Below are positions 9,907 through 18,795 of a DNA stretch of 54,138 bases, piece after piece. Below the pieces are notes generated by a model that saw nothing but the letters and a program-made list of their open reading frames with translations, did no database searches and was not told where the DNA came from. Both the position numbers and the translations under genes were made by a program. How positions within the stretch are numbered: position 1 is the first letter of the stretch; the number at the start of each line of letters is the position of its first letter. This DNA is from Blastococcus sp. MG754426. GTDB taxonomy: Bacteria; Actinomycetota; Actinomycetes; Mycobacteriales; Geodermatophilaceae. The stretch spans positions 1 to 54,138 of the forward strand of contig NZ_SSXC01000020.1 of the NCBI RefSeq assembly GCF_021699055.1. The letters are read 5' to 3'.

Positions 9907-10665
9907 ATGACGCAGCCACCGTCGGGGAGCCACCGCGCCGGCCCCCCGGACCCGGACGGACGGGAGGGTGCGACAGGGAACGCCCCCGGCTGGGCCGCGC
10001 CCGGCGCGCCGTTCCCGGCCGCCCCGGTCGGGCCGCCGCCGTACGGCCCGCCCGGGCACGGCGGGGGGCCGGGGGCGCCGCCTCGTCGCCCGCGGAAGCG
10101 CACGCTGCTGCCGTGGCTGATCGGTGCCGCCGTCCTGCTCGTCGCCGGCCTGGGCACCCTGCTGCTGTTCCTCCTGGACGGCGAGGCCGGGGACCAGCGC
10201 GGCGGCCGGGGCGCCGTCCTGACCACCGGGCAGGAGCAGCCGGCCCGGTCGTCGACGTCGCCGGTGGGCGGGACCGGTGAGCTGCCCGGCGGTGCCCGGC
10301 TCGGCGGGACCGTGCCGGCGGACGCAGGGCTGTACCCCGCCTCGGCGGAGGTCGCGCTCGCCTGGGTGGAGGCCATGGGGCAGGGCGACTTCCGGACCGC
10401 CTACGACCTCTCCTGCCCCGAGGTGCAGGAGGCGGCGTCCGCCGCCGCGGCGGCGGACGAGGACCCGGCGCAGGTGCTGGGCGACTACTTCCGCAGCGAC
10501 ACCCTGGGCGGGCAGGGCTTCACCGGCGGCACCGTGGAGGGGATCGAGCACCAGGCGCAGTCCGCGACCGACGTGGCCTCGTTCACCCTGGAGCTCGACG
10601 ACGGCGAGCCGTTCCTGCTGCTCGTGCACGTCGACGAGGACGGCGCTGTCTGCGACTTCTACTGA
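9907..10665 (+). CDS. Pro-rich single-pass membrane protein with NTF2-like extracellular domain
   Basis: A 252-aa protein. The first 60 residues are Pro/Gly-rich and cytoplasmic, followed by a basic patch R-R-P-R-K-R (60-65) and one membrane helix (about 68-91). After a Ser/Thr/Gly linker the outer domain (about 150-252) looks like the DUF4878/NTF2-like fold: A-L-A-W-V-E-A-M-G-Q-G-D-F-R-T-A-Y-D-L, and an ending that carries one cysteine (A-V-C-D-F-Y). The ATG start at 9907 has weak purine-rich upstream sequence (GCAGAAGAG). The fold call rests on pattern only. The gene at 15461 encodes a shorter protein of the same design. Confidence 0.75.
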   Translation: MTQPPSGSHRAGPPDPDGREGATGNAPGWAAPGAPFPAAPVGPPPYGPPGHGGGPGAPPRRPRKRTLLPWLIGAAVLLVAGLGTLLLFLLDGEAGDQRGGRGAVLTTGQEQPARSSTSPVGGTGELPGGARLGGTVPADAGLYPASAEVALAWVEAMGQGDFRTAYDLSCPEVQEAASAAAAADEDPAQVLGDYFRSDTLGGQGFTGGTVEGIEHQAQSATDVASFTLELDDGEPFLLLVHVDEDGAVCDFY

Positions 10666-10735
10666 TCGCTGGGGACGCCGGCCACGGCGGGACGGGAACG
10701 GAGCACGCCGGTGACGGCGGACGGGGGAGGCACGG

Positions 10736-11011
10736 GTGTTCGCGGTGACGCGGCTGCGGGTGACCGCCGGGCAGGCGGAGGCGCTCGCCGAGGCGGTGGC
10801 CGGGCTGCTGGCGGCGCTGGGCGACCGGCCCGGCTTCCGCGGCGGTGAGGTGGGCCGGTCGGCCGACGACCCGACGCTGTGGGCGCTGGTGACCCGCTGG
10901 GACGGAGTCGGGGCCTACCGGCGCGGGCTCTCGGCGGCCGAGGTGAAGATCGCCGGGGCACCGGTGTGGGTGCACGCCCTCGACGAGCCGGGCGCCTACC
11001 TCACCGAGTGA
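10736..11011 (+). CDS. Antibiotic-biosynthesis-monooxygenase (ABM) domain protein
   Basis: A 91-aa single-domain protein with the dimeric ferredoxin-like ABM pattern: F-A-V-T-R-L-R-V at the start, a helix with A-L-A-E-A-V-A-G-L-L-A-A-L, then G-F-R-G-G-E-V-G-R-S-A-D-D-P and W-A-L-V-T-R-W-D. Members include heme oxygenases, quinol monooxygenases and many of unknown function. The heme-binding residues of IsdG-type enzymes are not evident. The GTG start follows GGGGGAGG. It overlaps or abuts the HNH gene that follows. Confidence 0.75.
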   Translation: MFAVTRLRVTAGQAEALAEAVAGLLAALGDRPGFRGGEVGRSADDPTLWALVTRWDGVGAYRRGLSAAEVKIAGAPVWVHALDEPGAYLTE

Positions 11012-11022
11012 CGCCCAGCGCC

Positions 11023-11028
11023 TACGGT
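11023..11028 (+). promoter_or_regulatory. Candidate -10 box (TACGGT) for a leaderless HNH transcript
   Basis: TACGGT ends six bases before the GTG at 11035. That is the spacing expected when transcription begins at the start codon, as is common in actinobacteria. No Shine-Dalgarno sequence precedes that GTG. Confidence 0.45.
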
Positions 11029-11034
11029 CGGCCC

Positions 11035-11406
11035 GTGGTCAGCCGCACCCGCACCGCCCGCTACGCCCGCCGGCGCAGGCGCCGCCTGGACGCCGTCGAG
11101 CACGACCTGAGCGACCAGCAGTGGGCCGCGCTGGAGCACGCGTGGGGTGGCTGCGCCTACTGCGGGGCCACCGGCCGGCCGCTGCAGCGCGACTGCGTGC
11201 TCCCGATCTCGCGCGGTGGGCGCTACACGTCCGGCAACGTCGTCCCGGCGTGCGGCTCGTGCAACGCGAGCAAGTGCAACGACGAGGTGACGGGGTGGAT
11301 GCGCCGCAAGCGGCTGGACGAGCGGGCCTTCCTCGTGCGGCACGCCGAGATACGGGCCTCCCTCGCGCTGCTCTTCGGCCCGGGGCCGGCCGGGGCCACC
11401 GACTGA
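11035..11406 (+). CDS. HNH-fold protein with Cys in place of the catalytic His
   Basis: A 123-aa, very basic protein. The HNH/zinc frame is clear: C40-A-Y-C43 and C73-G-S-C76 are two CxxC knuckles, with the signature [17 protein letters not shown] between them. The residue that is normally the general-base His (D-H-V) is Cys54 here (Q-R-D-C-V-L-P). The N-terminal stretch A-R-R-R-R-R-R-L is strongly basic and could bind nucleic acid. The start at 11035 is chosen because of the leaderless -10 at 11023. A GTG at 11008 overlapping the preceding stop is the alternative. Confidence 0.75.
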   Translation: MVSRTRTARYARRRRRRLDAVEHDLSDQQWAALEHAWGGCAYCGATGRPLQRDCVLPISRGGRYTSGNVVPACGSCNASKCNDEVTGWMRRKRLDERAFLVRHAEIRASLALLFGPGPAGATD

Positions 11407-11428
11407 CGGGGGCGGGTTCCCGGCCAAC

Positions 11429-11434
11429 TACCGT
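11429..11434 (+). promoter_or_regulatory. Candidate -10 box (TACCGT) of glyS
   Basis: TACCGT fits TANNNT and lies 45 bases before the glyS start, giving a leader of roughly 38 bases. A T-box leader does not fit in this space. Confidence 0.45.
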
Positions 11435-11479
11435 GGGCAGGTCAACCGCCGACCGCCAGCCGGATGGAGCCCCCTCCCC

Positions 11480-12877
<1,398 letters not shown>

Positions 12878-12950
12878 GGTCCTGAGCCTCTCGCCCCCGC
12901 TCGCCGCCCCGTCCGACTTCGTCCCGTCCGGCTGGACCCGGGCGGGACGG

Positions 12951-12980
12951 GGTCGAGCCGCGTGCGCCCTCGGCTCGACC
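12951..12980. repeat. 30-bp palindromic repeat, copy 1
   Basis: GGTCGAGCCG, a 10-base spacer and CGGCTCGACC form a perfect 10-bp stem, extended by one more G:C pair outside. It lies between the convergent ends of glyS and the AbiEi-like gene, where it could also act as a terminator. A second copy, 26 of 30 bases identical and in the same orientation, lies on the other side of the AbiEi-like gene at 14200-14229. Confidence 0.75.
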
Positions 12981-12994
12981 CTGCCGCAACCGGG

Positions 12995-14077
12995 TCAAGC
13001 CGACGGCGGGGCGGCGCCGACCAGGTCGTCGGCCCGGGCCAGCCAGCCGTCGTCGAGCGGCGCATCGGTCCGCGTCCGACCGGCGGGCCGGGGGACCTCC
13101 TGGAACTCGCGCACCGACGGTGCCGGGCGGTCGAGGGAGCGCCGGACCTGTCGTTCGAGCGCCCCCCGGCCGCCGGAGAGGTCGTCGCCGACCACTCGGA
13201 CGAACGCGACACCGAGAGACCTGAGCAGGTCCTCGTCACGCTTCTCCTGCCAGAGCTCCTCGGCCGGAGTTCGCCCGAACGCCGGCCGCGCGTACTTGAC
13301 CCGCCCGTCGAACTCCACGGCCAGTGCTGGCCCGGGGTACCAGCCGTCGACGACCTTCACCAGCCGTCCGCCGACCCACAGCTCCACCTGCGGGACGAAC
13401 GGCGGCAGACCCAGCGCGGCGAAGGTCAGTCGGCCGAGCGTCTCCAGCCACGACTCGGCGCGCCCGTCGGCGAGCTGGACCGCGCGGACGGAGCGGGGGA
13501 TGCCGGGGACGCAGAACTGCCGGTCGAGGACGCGCTGAAGCTCCGCACGGGTGGTGAGCCCGCGCAGCAGGGCCGCATCCATCGCCGCGACGGCGTGCAC
13601 CTCCGGCCAGGCCCGGGCGACGTCGACGAGCGTGCGGGCCACCGTCGTCACCGAGTAGGCCCCGCGCACGGTCATCTCGTCCTCGGGAAGGCTCGCCCGG
13701 GTCATCAGCCAGCCCTGACCGCGCCGCCACCGGTGGGGATCGGTCAGCTCCACGACCGGGGTGGTCACCCGCGGCCGAGGCAGGCCCCACACCCATGCCG
13801 CCGTGGCACCGCTGAGGACGGCCGACGGGCGAGCGAGGTGCGTCGTCACGGCCAGGGCGTCGAGGCCGGGCCGTCGTCCGGTCCGTTCGACCTCCGCCAG
13901 GTCGGCCGAGGAGATCAGGATGCCGGGCCGCACCCTGGTCCAGGTGCCGCTGCGGACGGCCGCGGCGATCTCGGCCTTCGTGACGCCGGCCGCGGTGAGC
14001 TCGGCGGTGGGGAGGAGCCCGAGCCGGCGTCGACCGGGCTCGGTGACGGAGATGGGGGCCGCAGCGGTCCGGAGCAT
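12995..14077 (-). CDS. AbiEi-like antitoxin-domain protein with DUF559/Vsr-like nuclease domain
   Basis: A 360-aa protein. The N-terminal part (about 12-60) matches the winged-helix AbiEi antitoxin pattern (L-L-P-T-A-E-L-T-A-A-G-V-T-K-A-E-I and W-T-R-V-R-P-G-I-L). The middle has R-P-S-A-V-L-S-G-A-T-A-A-W-V-W-G-L-P. The C-terminal domain resembles DUF559/Vsr-like PD-(D/E)XK nucleases: E208/E212 in the E-S-W-L-E-T helix, D244, E255 in V-E-F-D-G-R-V-K-Y with K261, and E-K-R-D-E (278-282). No AbiEii-type nucleotidyltransferase toxin lies beside it. It stands alone in opposite orientation to its neighbours and is bracketed by palindromic repeats. Actinobacterial genomes often carry several such solitary genes; their function is unknown. 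Confidence 0.8.
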   Translation of the reverse strand: MLRTAAAPISVTEPGRRRLGLLPTAELTAAGVTKAEIAAAVRSGTWTRVRPGILISSADLAEVERTGRRPGLDALAVTTHLARPSAVLSGATAAWVWGLPRPRVTTPVVELTDPHRWRRGQGWLMTRASLPEDEMTVRGAYSVTTVARTLVDVARAWPEVHAVAAMDAALLRGLTTRAELQRVLDRQFCVPGIPRSVRAVQLADGRAESWLETLGRLTFAALGLPPFVPQVELWVGGRLVKVVDGWYPGPALAVEFDGRVKYARPAFGRTPAEELWQEKRDEDLLRSLGVAFVRVVGDDLSGGRGALERQVRRSLDRPAPSVREFQEVPRPAGRTRTDAPLDDGWLARADDLVGAAPPSA

Positions 14078-14199
14078 GCCCCGATGCTGGGACCGTCGGC
14101 TCGGTCCGCACCCGGCGCCCGGGCAGCTGTGGATGCACCCCTGTCGTGTGGACGGCGAGGGGAGCGTGCGTCGGGTGCGGCTTCAGCCAGGTGCGGCGA

Positions 14200-14229
14200 G
14201 GTCAAGCCGCGGGCGCCTGCGGCTCGACC
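14200..14229. repeat. 30-bp palindromic repeat, copy 2
   Basis: The arms GGTCAAGCCG and CGGCTCGACC pair with one A/G mismatch, or a G-U pair in one RNA orientation. The stem extends by two further pairs (14199-14210 with 14219-14230). It is 26 of 30 identical to copy 1 and in direct orientation. It sits in the divergent gap between the AbiEi-like gene and dusB, where no terminator would be needed, so a simple terminator role does not explain the pair. Confidence 0.75.
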
Positions 14230-14308
14230 TTCCCTCGGGCGGGTCGACCCGGGAGCGAACCGGCAGAGCTGCCCGGCCGGGGCGGGGTGACCACGGCAGG
14301 TCGCCGCC

Positions 14309-14314
14309 TACCCT
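14309..14314 (+). promoter_or_regulatory. Candidate -10 box (TACCCT), leaderless dusB transcript
   Basis: TACCCT ends seven bases before the GTG start of dusB, and GTGACC 16 bases upstream of it could be the -35. No Shine-Dalgarno sequence is present, as expected for a leaderless mRNA. Confidence 0.5.
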
Positions 14315-14321
14315 GGACGGC

Positions 14322-15464
14322 GTGAACACGACGCCCCTGCCTGCCCTCAAGCTGGGCACGCTCGTCGTCGACCCGGCCGTGGTGCTCGCGCCCATGGCCG
14401 GCATCACGAACCCGGCGTTCCGCACGCTGTGCCGCGAGTTCGGCGCGGGCCTCTACGTCTGCGAGATGATCACCACGCGGGCGCTGGTCGAGCGCAACGA
14501 GAAGACGCTGCGGATGATCCGCGCGACCGCCGACGAGAAGGACGCCTTCTCCGTCCAGCTCTACGGCGTCGACCCGGCCACCGTCGGCCGGGCGGTCGAG
14601 ATGCTGGTGGACGAGGGTGTCGCCGGCACCCGCCCGGCGCACATCGACCTCAACTTCGGCTGCCCGGTGCCGAAGGTGACCCGCAAGGGCGGCGGTTCGG
14701 CCCTGCCCTGGCGCCGCGTGCTGCTGCGCGACATCGTGCGGTCGGCCGTGCGCGCCGCGCAGGACGTCCCGGTCACGGTCAAGACCCGCATCGGCATCGA
14801 CGCCGACCACGTCACCTACCTGGATGCCGGCCGCATCGCGCAGGACGAGGGCGCCGCCGCGATCACGCTGCACGGCCGCACCGCCGACCAGCTCTACAGC
14901 GGCACCGCCGACTGGGCGCCGATCGCCCGGCTGGTCGAGGCCGTCGGCATCCCGGTGCTCGGCAACGGCGACATCTGGGAGGCCGACGACGCACTCCGCA
15001 TGGTCGCCGAGACGGGGTGCGCCGGGGTCGTCATCGGCCGGGGCTGCCTGGGCCGGCCGTGGCTGTTCGGCGACCTGGCCGCCGCCTTCGCCGGGGAGGC
15101 CCGCCGGGCGCTGCCGACCATGCGGGAGGTCGCCGCGGTCATGCACCGGCACGCCACCCTGCTTGCCGAGGAGCACGGCGAGCCGCACGGCTGCACCGAC
15201 TTCCGCAAGCACGTCGCCTGGTACCTCAAGGGCTTCTCCGTCGGCTCCGACGTTCGCCGGGCGCTGGCCATGGTCAGCCGTCTCGACGAGCTCGCCGAGC
15301 TGCTGGCCGGAATCCCCGACCAGCCCTACCCGACCGCCGTCCTGGGGGCGCCGCGCGGGCGCACCAGCACGCCGCGGCCGGTCGCCCTGCCCGAGGGCTG
15401 GCTGGACGACCGCGACGACCCCCGCCCGCCGGCGGGGGCAGAACTGGAGACGAGCGGCGGATGA
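14322..15464 (+). CDS. dusB: tRNA dihydrouridine synthase DusB
   Basis: A 380-aa FMN-dependent enzyme reducing uridine to dihydrouridine in the tRNA D-loop. The FMN-binding opening is V-L-A-P-M-A-G-I-T-N-P-A-F-R (21-34). The catalytic cysteine is C114 in D-L-N-F-G-C-P-V-P-K-V. The phosphate-binding segment G-N-G-D-I-W and the late G-V-V-I-G-R-G-C-L-G-R-P-W motif complete the barrel. The start is fixed by the -10 box and the P-L-K-L-G-like beginning normal for DusB. The last bases overlap the next ATG (ATGA). Confidence 0.94.
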   Translation: MNTTPLPALKLGTLVVDPAVVLAPMAGITNPAFRTLCREFGAGLYVCEMITTRALVERNEKTLRMIRATADEKDAFSVQLYGVDPATVGRAVEMLVDEGVAGTRPAHIDLNFGCPVPKVTRKGGGSALPWRRVLLRDIVRSAVRAAQDVPVTVKTRIGIDADHVTYLDAGRIAQDEGAAAITLHGRTADQLYSGTADWAPIARLVEAVGIPVLGNGDIWEADDALRMVAETGCAGVVIGRGCLGRPWLFGDLAAAFAGEARRALPTMREVAAVMHRHATLLAEEHGEPHGCTDFRKHVAWYLKGFSVGSDVRRALAMVSRLDELAELLAGIPDQPYPTAVLGAPRGRTSTPRPVALPEGWLDDRDDPRPPAGAELETSGG

Positions 15465-15901
15465 CGCAGGGCCCCTTCCTCTACGACGACGGCCCGGCGC
15501 CGCTGCACACGGGCACGCCGCGCCGGCGGCAGGGCTGGCTCATCGCCGGCATCCTCGGCGTCGTCCTGCTGGCCGGCGGGATGGTCGCCGGCCTGTACGT
15601 GGTCCGGGGGTCCCCGGCCGACCAGTCCACCGAGGTCACCCAGGTCTTCTACGCGGCCCTGGCGGCCGGGGACACGGAGACGGCGTACGCGCTGCTCTGC
15701 GAGGAGGAGCAGGGGCGGCTGGACGCGACCGGCATGGAGGCCGAGTACGTCCGGCCCGGCTCGGCCGAGGTCTCCGGGGTCCGGGACGACCCGGCTGAGG
15801 GCGCCCGGGTCCAGCAGGTGACCGTCCGCTGGGACGACGGCGGGACGGCGCAGCTCGCCGTCGTCAACGAGGACGGCCCGCGCATCTGCGGGATCGGCTG
15901 A
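15461..15901 (+). CDS. Single-pass membrane protein with NTF2-like domain
   Basis: A 146-aa protein coupled to dusB by a four-base overlap. A short cytoplasmic tail ends in R-R-R-Q, followed by one membrane helix (about 27-49). The outer domain (55-146) has the NTF2/DUF4878 pattern F-Y-A-A-L-A-A-G-D-T-E-T-A-Y-A-L-L-C and ends with V-N-E-D-G-P-R-I-C-G-I-G. The two cysteines may form a disulfide outside the cell. It shares its architecture with the protein at 9907-10665. Function unknown. Confidence 0.75.
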   Translation: MTQGPFLYDDGPAPLHTGTPRRRQGWLIAGILGVVLLAGGMVAGLYVVRGSPADQSTEVTQVFYAALAAGDTETAYALLCEEEQGRLDATGMEAEYVRPGSAEVSGVRDDPAEGARVQQVTVRWDDGGTAQLAVVNEDGPRICGIG

Positions 15902-16050
15902 CCACCCGCGCCACGCCGGGAAGGGCTCGCGCCGACGCGGCCGGTACGCCACGATCGACGGACGCCGCAGGGGTAGACGTTTAGGACGTCCGCCCCGCAC
16001 GGCATTGTTGTCCAGATGGATCGGTGCGGGCGGATGCGGAGGTGCGCGGG

Positions 16051-18750
16051 GTGGCAGACGTGAAGTGGGTCTACGACTTCAGCGAGGGGAGCAAGGACCA
16101 GAAGGACCTGCTCGGCGGCAAGGGCGCCAACCTCGCCGAGATGACCAACCTCGGGCTGCCCGTGCCGCCCGGCTTCACCATCACCACCGACGCCTGCCGC
16201 CACTACCTGGAGCACGGCGGCACCCCGCCCGAGCTCGCCGACCAGGTCAGCGAGCACCTGGCGGCGCTGGAGAAGGCGATGGGCAAGACCCTCGGCGACC
16301 CGGTCGACCCGCTGCTGGTGTCGGTGCGGTCGGGGGCGGCGGCGAGCATGCCGGGGATGATGGAGACCGTCCTCAACGTCGGCCTGAACGACGAGTCGGT
16401 CCAGGGTCTGGCGCAGCAGTCGGGCAGCGAGCGCTTCGCCTGGGACTCCTACCGCCGGCTCATCCAGATGTTCGGCAAGACCGTGCTGGGCATCGACGGC
16501 GAGCAGTTCGACGACGCCCTCGACGCGGTCAAGGGCGAGCAGGGCACCGAGTCCGACCTCGACCTGGACGCCGGGCACCTGCGCGACGTCGTCGACCGGT
16601 TCAAGGCGATCGTCCGCGAGCACACCGGCCGCGACTTCCCGCAGGACCCGCGCGAGCAGATGGACCTGGCGATCAACGCCGTCTTCGACTCGTGGAACTC
16701 CGAGCGGGCGATCCTCTACCGCCGCCGCGAGCGCATCCCGGGCGACGCGGGCACCGCGGTGAACGTCGTCGCCATGGTGTTCGGCAACCTCGGCATGGAC
16801 TCCGGCACCGGCGTGGCGTTCACCCGCGACCCCGGGACCGGGGAAGGGGGCGTCTACGGCGACTACCTGCAGAACGCCCAGGGCGAGGACGTCGTCGCCG
16901 GCATCCGGAACACCGTGCCGCTGCGCGACCTCGAGCGGATCGACGCGGGCGCCTACGGCGAGCTGATGGGCATCATGAGCCGCCTCGAGCAGCACTACCG
17001 CGACCTCTGCGACATCGAGTTCACCGTCGAGCGCACCAAGCTCTGGATGCTGCAGACCCGGGTGGGCAAGCGCACCGCCGGCGCGGCGTTCCGGATCGCG
17101 ACCCAGCTGGTCGACGAGGGCCTCATCGACATGGACGAGGCCGTCCGCCGGGTCACCGGTGACCAGCTGGCGCAGCTGATGTTCCCGCGGTTCGTCTCCG
17201 GCGGCGACGCCCAGCAGCTCACCCAGGGCATGAACGCCTCGCCGGGCGCTGCGGTGGGCAGGGCCGTCTTCTCCTCGGAGACGGCGGTGGAGTGGGCGCA
17301 GCGCGGGGAGAAGGTCGTGCTCGTCCGCCGCGAGACCAATCCCGACGACCTCTCCGGCATGATCGCCGCCGAGGGCGTCCTGACCAGCCGCGGCGGCAAG
17401 ACCTCGCACGCCGCCGTCGTCGCCCGGGGGATGGGCAAGACCTGCGTCTGCGGCGCCGAGGAGCTGCAGGTCGACACGAAGGCCAGGCGCTTCACCGCCC
17501 CCGACGGCACGGTGGTGGGCGAGGGCGACGTCGTCTCCATCGACGGTTCCACCGGCAAGGTCTGGCTCGGGGAGGTGCCGGTCGAGCCGTCGGAGGTGGT
17601 CCGCTACTTCGAGGGCGAGCTGAACCCGGCGTCCGAGGACGCCGGCGACCTCGTGCGCAGCGTCCACCGGATCCTCACCCACGCCGACGACGTGCGGCGG
17701 TTGGACGTGCGCACCAACGCCGACACCCCGGAGGACTCCGCCCGCGCTCGCCGCTTCGGCGCCCGCGGCATCGGGCTGTGCCGCACCGAGCACATGTTCC
17801 TCGGCGACCGGCGGCAGCTCGTCGAGAAGCTGATCCTGGCCGACGGCGACGACGAGCGGCAGGCCGCGCTGGACGCCCTGGAGCCGCTGCAGAAGCAGGA
17901 CTTCCTCGAGATCTTCGAGGCGATGGACGGGCTGCCGGTGACCGTCCGGCTGCTCGACCCGCCGCTGCACGAGTTCCTGCCCGACCTCACCGAGCTCTCG
18001 GTGCGGGTGGCGGTGGCCGAGGAGCGGGGTGAGCCCGACGAGGGCAGCCTGCGCCTGCTGGCCGCCGTCCGGCGGCTGCACGAGTCCAACCCGATGCTGG
18101 GCCTGCGCGGGGTGCGGCTGGGCCTGGTCGTGCCGGGGCTGTTCGCCATGCAGGTGCGCGCCATCGCCGAGGCGGCCTGCGAGCGGAAGGCGGCCGGCGG
18201 CGACCCTCGCCCGGAGATCATGATCCCGCTGGTGGGCGCGGTGCAGGAGCTCGAGGCCATCCGCGAGGAGGCCGAGCGGGTGCTCGCCGAGGTGTGCGAG
18301 GAGTGCGGCATCGACGTGCGCCCGTTGATCGGCACCATGATCGAGGTACCCCGCGCCGCGCTGACCGCCGGCGAGATCGCCGAGCACGCGAAGTTCTTCA
18401 GCTTCGGCACCAACGACCTCACCCAGATGACGTGGGGCTTCTCCCGCGACGACGTCGAGGCCGCGTTCTTCCACCAGTACCTGGACAAGGGCATCTTCGG
18501 CATCTCGCCGTTCGAGTCGCTGGACCGCGACGGCGTCGGCGAGCTGGTGCGCCTCGGTGCGGAGAAAGGTCGGGCGGCGCGGCCGGACCTCAAGCTCGGC
18601 GTCTGCGGGGAGCACGGCGGCGACCCCGACTCGGTGCACTTCTTCCACGAGGTCGGGCTGGACTACGTCTCCTGCTCGCCGTTCCGGGTGCCGGTGGCGC
18701 GGCTGGAGGCGGGGCGGGCCGCCCTCGGCGCGGAGCACGTGGGCTCCTGA
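16051..18750 (+). CDS. ppdK: Pyruvate, phosphate dikinase
   Basis: An 899-aa enzyme interconverting pyruvate, ATP and phosphate with phosphoenolpyruvate, AMP and pyrophosphate; it links glycolysis and gluconeogenesis. The N-terminal ATP-grasp begins L-L-G-G-K-G-A-N-L-A-E-M. The swivelling phosphohistidine domain has H453 in G-G-K-T-S-H-A-A-V-V-A-R. The C-terminal PEP-binding barrel has F-G-T-N-D-L-T-Q-M-T and the catalytic C852 in V-C-G-E-H-G-G-D. The GTG at 16051 is chosen because GGAGGTG lies seven bases upstream; a GTG 27 bases earlier lacks a site. Confidence 0.96.
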   Translation: MADVKWVYDFSEGSKDQKDLLGGKGANLAEMTNLGLPVPPGFTITTDACRHYLEHGGTPPELADQVSEHLAALEKAMGKTLGDPVDPLLVSVRSGAAASMPGMMETVLNVGLNDESVQGLAQQSGSERFAWDSYRRLIQMFGKTVLGIDGEQFDDALDAVKGEQGTESDLDLDAGHLRDVVDRFKAIVREHTGRDFPQDPREQMDLAINAVFDSWNSERAILYRRRERIPGDAGTAVNVVAMVFGNLGMDSGTGVAFTRDPGTGEGGVYGDYLQNAQGEDVVAGIRNTVPLRDLERIDAGAYGELMGIMSRLEQHYRDLCDIEFTVERTKLWMLQTRVGKRTAGAAFRIATQLVDEGLIDMDEAVRRVTGDQLAQLMFPRFVSGGDAQQLTQGMNASPGAAVGRAVFSSETAVEWAQRGEKVVLVRRETNPDDLSGMIAAEGVLTSRGGKTSHAAVVARGMGKTCVCGAEELQVDTKARRFTAPDGTVVGEGDVVSIDGSTGKVWLGEVPVEPSEVVRYFEGELNPASEDAGDLVRSVHRILTHADDVRRLDVRTNADTPEDSARARRFGARGIGLCRTEHMFLGDRRQLVEKLILADGDDERQAALDALEPLQKQDFLEIFEAMDGLPVTVRLLDPPLHEFLPDLTELSVRVAVAEERGEPDEGSLRLLAAVRRLHESNPMLGLRGVRLGLVVPGLFAMQVRAIAEAACERKAAGGDPRPEIMIPLVGAVQELEAIREEAERVLAEVCEECGIDVRPLIGTMIEVPRAALTAGEIAEHAKFFSFGTNDLTQMTWGFSRDDVEAAFFHQYLDKGIFGISPFESLDRDGVGELVRLGAEKGRAARPDLKLGVCGEHGGDPDSVHFFHEVGLDYVSCSPFRVPVARLEAGRAALGAEHVGS

Positions 18751-18762
18751 GGGAGCGGCCCT

Positions 18763-18785
18763 CCGGCCGGTCGGGAACCGGCCGG
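18763..18785. terminator. Bidirectional hairpin terminator
   Basis: CCGGCCGGT, a five-base loop and ACCGGCCGG form a perfect 9-bp stem in the 45-base gap between the convergent ppdK and aztC genes. There is no U tract, which is usual for terminators in high-GC actinobacteria. Confidence 0.7.
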
Positions 18786-18795
18786 GGGTCAGCCG

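Noticed and set aside
12995..14077. Complete AbiE toxin-antitoxin system
   Set aside because: Only the AbiEi-like domain is present; no adjacent nucleotidyltransferase toxin (AbiEii) is encoded on either side.
15649..18738. A 1000-codon leftward frame opposite ppdK
   Set aside because: Same antisense artefact; ppdK on the other strand has all its catalytic motifs.
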